64,000 nucleotides of DNA. It comes from Amycolatopsis keratiniphila subsp. keratiniphila (GTDB lineage: Bacteria; Actinomycetota; Actinomycetes; Mycobacteriales; Pseudonocardiaceae). The stretch covers positions 43,836-107,835 of the forward strand of contig NZ_LQMT02000032.1 of the NCBI RefSeq assembly GCF_001620365.2. Direction: 5' to 3'. Below the pieces are notes generated by a model. That model did not search any database. It was not told the origin of the DNA and saw only the letters and a program-made list of their open reading frames with translations. This document shows, in pieces, positions 60,705 through 64,000 of the stretch. A program made the translations under genes and the position numbers. Each line of letters opens with the position of its first letter. The stretch's first letter is position 1.

Positions 60705-62230
60705 CACGTGCCTGGAACAACCCGCTGCGCGACCCGCGCGACAAGCGGCTGCCGCGGATCGCCGGGCCGTCCAGCCTGGTGATCTTCGGCGTCACCGGTG
60801 ACCTCGCCCGCAAGAAACTGATGCCGGCGATCTACGACCTCGCCCACCGCGGACTGCTGCCCGCCGGGTTCTCCCTCGTCGGGTTCGCCCGCCGGGACTG
60901 GGAGCACCAGGACTTCGGCGAGCTCGTGCACGACTCGGTCAAGGAGCACGCGCGGACGCCGTTCAAGGAGTCGGTGTGGAACCGGCTCGCCGAAGGCATC
61001 CGGTTCGTGCAGGGCACCTTCGACGACGACGACGCCTTCGACAGGCTCGCTCAGACGGTCAAGGACCTCGACGCCGAGCGCGGCACCGGGGGCAACACCG
61101 CGTTCTACCTGTCGATCCCGCCGAGCGCGTTCCCGGTGGTGACCAAGCAACTCGCCCGCTCCGGCCTCGCCGAGGCGAGTGAGGACACCTGGCGCCGCGT
61201 CGTCATCGAGAAGCCGTTCGGCCGCGATCTCAAGAGCGCCAAGGAGCTCAACGAGATCGTGAACGACGTCTTCCCCGAGGAGTCGGTGTTCCGCATCGAC
61301 CACTACCTCGGCAAGGAGACGGTGCAGAACCTGCTGGCGCTGCGCTTCGCGAACCAGCTGTTCGAGCCGATCTGGAACGCCAACTACGTCGACCACGTGC
61401 AGATCACCATGGCCGAGGACATCGGCCTCGGCGGCCGCGCGGGGTATTACGACGGCATCGGCGCCGCACGCGACGTCATCCAGAACCACCTGCTGCAGCT
61501 CCTCGCGCTGACCGCGATGGAGGAGCCGGTCTCGTTCGCTCCGCGCGCTCTCCGCGCGGAGAAGGTCAAGGTGCTTTCGGCGACCAAGCCGCTGGCGCCG
61601 TTCGACGAAACCACCGCGCGCGGGCAGTACGCGGGCGGCTGGCAGGGCGGCATGAAGGTGCCGGGACTGCTGCAGGAAGGCGGTTTCGCGAAGGACTCGA
61701 CCACCGAGACCTACGCCGCGGTGACGCTGGAGGTGCAGAACCGCCGCTGGGCGGGCGTGCCGTTCTACCTGCGCACCGGCAAGCGGCTGGGCCGCCGGGT
61801 CACCGAGATCGCCGTGGTGTTCAAGCGGGCGCCGCATCTGCCGTTCGACTCCACCTCGACCGAGGAGCTGGGCCAGAACGCGCTGGTGATCCGGGTGCAG
61901 CCCGACGAGGGCATCACGCTGCGGTTCGGGTCGAAGGTGCCGGGGACCACGATGGAGGTCCGCGACGTCACGATGGACTTCGGGTACGGGCACGCGTTCA
62001 CCGAGTCGTCCCCGGAGGCCTACGAGCGGCTCATCCTGGACGTGCTGCTCGGCGAACCGTCGCTGTTCCCGGTGAACGAAGAGGTCGAGCTGTCCTGGGA
62101 GATCCTGGACCCGATCCTCGACCACTGGGCCAAGAAGGGCGCGCCCGAGGCGTACCCGCCCGGTTCGTGGGGACCGCCGTCCGCCGATGAGATGCTGGAA
62201 CGTACCGGCCGGAACTGGAGGCGTCCGTGA
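60701..62230 (+). CDS. zwf: Glucose-6-phosphate 1-dehydrogenase
   Basis: 509 aa from GTG 60701, overlapping pgi. NADP site: VIFGVTGDLARKKLMPAIYD. Catalytic: RIDHYLGKETVQNLLALRFAN (His-Tyr-Leu-Gly-Lys). It makes 6-phosphogluconolactone and NADPH. OpcA, encoded next, is an allosteric partner needed for full activity in several actinobacteria and cyanobacteria. All landmark residues are intact. Confidence 0.96.
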   Translation: MTRAWNNPLRDPRDKRLPRIAGPSSLVIFGVTGDLARKKLMPAIYDLAHRGLLPAGFSLVGFARRDWEHQDFGELVHDSVKEHARTPFKESVWNRLAEGIRFVQGTFDDDDAFDRLAQTVKDLDAERGTGGNTAFYLSIPPSAFPVVTKQLARSGLAEASEDTWRRVVIEKPFGRDLKSAKELNEIVNDVFPEESVFRIDHYLGKETVQNLLALRFANQLFEPIWNANYVDHVQITMAEDIGLGGRAGYYDGIGAARDVIQNHLLQLLALTAMEEPVSFAPRALRAEKVKVLSATKPLAPFDETTARGQYAGGWQGGMKVPGLLQEGGFAKDSTTETYAAVTLEVQNRRWAGVPFYLRTGKRLGRRVTEIAVVFKRAPHLPFDSTSTEELGQNALVIRVQPDEGITLRFGSKVPGTTMEVRDVTMDFGYGHAFTESSPEAYERLILDVLLGEPSLFPVNEEVELSWEILDPILDHWAKKGAPEAYPPGSWGPPSADEMLERTGRNWRRP

Positions 62231-63228
62231 TCATCGACCTGCCGTCGACCACGACGTCGCAGCTGAACAAGAAACTCGTCGAGATCCGCGAACAGGGCGG
62301 GCAGGTCGCGCTCGGCCGCGTGCTGACGCTGGTCATAGTGGCCGACGACGACGACAAACTCGAAGAGGCGATCGAGGCCGCCAACGAGGCCAGCCGGGAG
62401 CACCCCTCGCGGGTGATCGTGGTGGCCAAGGGCGCGCGGACCGCGGCACCGCGGATCGACGGCCAGATCCGGGTCGGCGGCGACGCCGGCGCGAGCGAGG
62501 TCATCGTCCTGCGGCTCTACGGTCCGCTGGCTTCGCAGGGGCAGAGCGCGGTCGTTCCGCTGCTGCTGCCGGACGCGCCGATCGTCACCTGGTGGCCGGG
62601 TACCGGTCCGAAGGCTCCGGCCAAGGACCCGCTCGGTGAGCTGGCGCAGCGCCGGATCACCGACTCGGCGGCGGAAAAGGCGCCCATAAGGGCACTCACC
62701 ACGCGGGCGAAGTCCTATGTGGAGGGTGACACCGATCTGGCCTGGACCCGGCTGACCCGGTGGCGCGCGCAGCTGGTGTCCGCTTTGGACCTCCCGCCGT
62801 ACGAGAAGGTCACCGGCGCGACGGTGACCGGCGAGGCCGACTCGCCGTCGACCGAACTGCTCGCCGGCTGGCTGGCCGAGTACCTCAAGGTGCCGGTGAA
62901 GCGGGTCAAGAGCAGCGGTGCCGCGGGCATCATCTCGGTGACGCTGGACCGGCGTTCCGGGCCGGTGGAACTGCACCGGCCGGACGGGCGGGTCGGCATG
63001 CTGACCCAGCCGGGCCAGCCGACGCGCCGGATCGCCCTGCAGCGGCGGGACAACAAGGACTGCCTGATCGAGGAGCTGCGGCGGCTCGACCCGGACGAGG
63101 TCTACGAGGCCTCGCTGAACGGGCTCGGCAAGATCTCGTCGGGCACCGCGAAGCCTGCTCCGGCGAAGAAGGCGGCTCCGGCGGCGAAGAAGGCTCCGGC
63201 CGCCAAGACCGCGAAGAGCGCCTCATGA
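62227..63228 (+). CDS. opcA: OpcA, glucose-6-phosphate dehydrogenase assembly/activator protein
   Basis: 333 aa from GTG 62227, overlapping zwf by four bases. Landmarks are LPSTTTSQLNKKLVEIREQG, VIVLRLYGPLASQGQSAVVP and PDAPIVTWWPGTGP. It assembles and activates Zwf. The last 30 or so residues are an Ala/Lys/Pro repeat (APAKKAAPAAKKAPAAKTAK) like that of histone H1-type tails, which is unusual for OpcA and may mediate electrostatic contacts. Its stop overlaps pgl. Confidence 0.93.
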   Translation: MIIDLPSTTTSQLNKKLVEIREQGGQVALGRVLTLVIVADDDDKLEEAIEAANEASREHPSRVIVVAKGARTAAPRIDGQIRVGGDAGASEVIVLRLYGPLASQGQSAVVPLLLPDAPIVTWWPGTGPKAPAKDPLGELAQRRITDSAAEKAPIRALTTRAKSYVEGDTDLAWTRLTRWRAQLVSALDLPPYEKVTGATVTGEADSPSTELLAGWLAEYLKVPVKRVKSSGAAGIISVTLDRRSGPVELHRPDGRVGMLTQPGQPTRRIALQRRDNKDCLIEELRRLDPDEVYEASLNGLGKISSGTAKPAPAKKAAPAAKKAPAAKTAKSAS

Positions 63229-63980
63229 GCAAGACCGAGGTCGTCGTCTACGAGAACCCGGACCTCCTGGCCGCCGCCGCGGCGGCCAGGCTGGTCACCC
63301 GGATCGTGGACGTCCAGGCCGCCAAGGGTTCCGCTTCGGTGGTGCTCACCGGCGGCGGCACCGGGATCGCGATCCTGCGGGAGCTTCGTGACTCCAGTGC
63401 CCGCGACGCCATCGACTGGTCGCGTCTGGACGTCTACTGGGGAGACGAGCGCTTCGTCCCGGCGGATTCGGACGAGCGCAACGAGAAGCAGGCCCGTGAG
63501 GCACTGCTCGACCACGTCCCGCTCGACCCGAAGCGGGTGCACGCCATGGCACCTTCGGACGGCGAGTTCGGCGACGACGTCGACGCGGCGGCCGCCGCGT
63601 ACGCGGAGATCCTGACCCCTGAGGTCCCGGCGTTCGACATCATGCTGCTGGGCCTCGGCGGGGAGGGGCACACCGCCTCGATCTTCCCGGACAGCCCGGC
63701 GGTGCACGAGAAGGAACGTTCGGTCGTCGCGGTGCGGGACTGCCCCAAGCCGCCGCCGACCCGGATCTCGCTGACCCTGCCCGCGATCCGTCGCGCGCAG
63801 GACATCTGGCTGGTCACCGGCGGTGACGCCAAGGCCGACGCCGTCGCGCAGGCGCTTGCCGGTGCGGGTGAGGTCGAGATCCCGGTCGCCGGGGCACGCG
63901 GCTCGCGTCGCACGCTCTGGCTGCTGGACCGAGGCTCCGCCTCGAAACTCACGAAGGTCTACCAGCCCCCTACAGGCTGA
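63225..63980 (+). CDS. pgl: 6-phosphogluconolactonase
   Basis: 251 aa from ATG 63225, overlapping opcA by four bases (ATGA). Motifs are VVLTGGGTGIAILRELRD, DVYWGDERFVPADSDERNEKQ and MLLGLGGEGHTASIFPDSPA. It hydrolyses 6-phosphogluconolactone to 6-phosphogluconate. Last recognisable gene of the pentose-phosphate operon within the window. Confidence 0.95.
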   Translation: MSKTEVVVYENPDLLAAAAAARLVTRIVDVQAAKGSASVVLTGGGTGIAILRELRDSSARDAIDWSRLDVYWGDERFVPADSDERNEKQAREALLDHVPLDPKRVHAMAPSDGEFGDDVDAAAAAYAEILTPEVPAFDIMLLGLGGEGHTASIFPDSPAVHEKERSVVAVRDCPKPPPTRISLTLPAIRRAQDIWLVTGGDAKADAVAQALAGAGEVEIPVAGARGSRRTLWLLDRGSASKLTKVYQPPTG

Positions 63981-63987
63981 CGCTTTC

Positions 63988-64000
63988 GCGCGTGAAGGCC
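63988..64000. terminator. Start of a probable family C hairpin, cut by the window edge
   Basis: GCGCGTGAAGGCC is identical to the first 13 nt of the family C arm at 12447 and begins 8 bp past the pgl stop. The rest is outside the window, so this is a guess from the pattern. Confidence 0.4.

Overview
The window is high-GC DNA with actinobacterial codon use, frequent GTG starts and many 1-4 bp stop/start overlaps. Gene content and order point to a member of the Pseudonocardiaceae, most like Amycolatopsis: a suf operon led by a SufR regulator, MptB, CtaA/CtaB, OpcA, LCP protein, acVLRF1 and a HelD-type helicase. The genus is an inference from protein character. No rRNA, tRNA, insertion sequence, phage, CRISPR array or recognisable biosynthetic cluster was seen.

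Left part (about 1-36 kb), looser accessory and regulatory content: a partial GNAT acetyltransferase; an LCP cell-wall ligase; a cyclopropane-fatty-acid-synthase-like methyltransferase with an alpha/beta hydrolase; a SIS protein; a serine hydrolase; an ABC exporter; a GT87-like membrane protein; a ribosome-linked pair (ABC-F ATPase and acVLRF1 peptidyl-tRNA hydrolase); a secreted subtilase; a dGTPase; a lycopene-cyclase-like gene; and a degenerate EAL-CBS-GGDEF protein. Next comes a sulfotransferase/SDR/DUF1214-type operon divergent from an IclR regulator, with KstR-like operators. A SnoaL-like gene and cysD-cysNC (PAPS synthesis) follow. After these lie a Tat-exported beta-lactamase-like protein, a NarL-type two-component system, a TetR/MFS pair, an AarF/UbiB kinase, a signal-peptidase-like protein lacking its catalytic serine, and a YnfA protein.

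Right part (about 36-64 kb), conserved core: sufR-sufB-sufD-sufC-sufS-sufU-DUF59 transcribed leftwards; mptB, a two-gene ABC transporter, ctaA and a fatty-acid desaturase rightwards; an ATP-grasp gene with a small partner; a quinone oxidoreductase and GNAT gene; cold-shock-like and FKBP genes; HelD; ctaB; and the pentose-phosphate operon tkt-tal-pgi-zwf-opcA-pgl. From memory, this order parallels M. tuberculosis Rv1445c-Rv1466 (pgl, opcA, zwf2, tal, tkt, ctaB, qor, ctaA, ABC transporter, mptB, sufR, suf operon), so it is vertically inherited. The products connect NADPH supply, heme A synthesis and Fe-S assembly.

The least expected signal is in the gaps. Almost every gap downstream of a stop codon holds a long, nearly perfect hairpin drawn from a few recurring sequence families, and in most of them each arm is itself quasi-palindromic. 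Two gaps, 23 kb apart, carry mirror-symmetric arrays with an exact 21-bp period. Another gap holds alternating inverted copies of an 18-bp word, one of which supplies the iclR stop codon.
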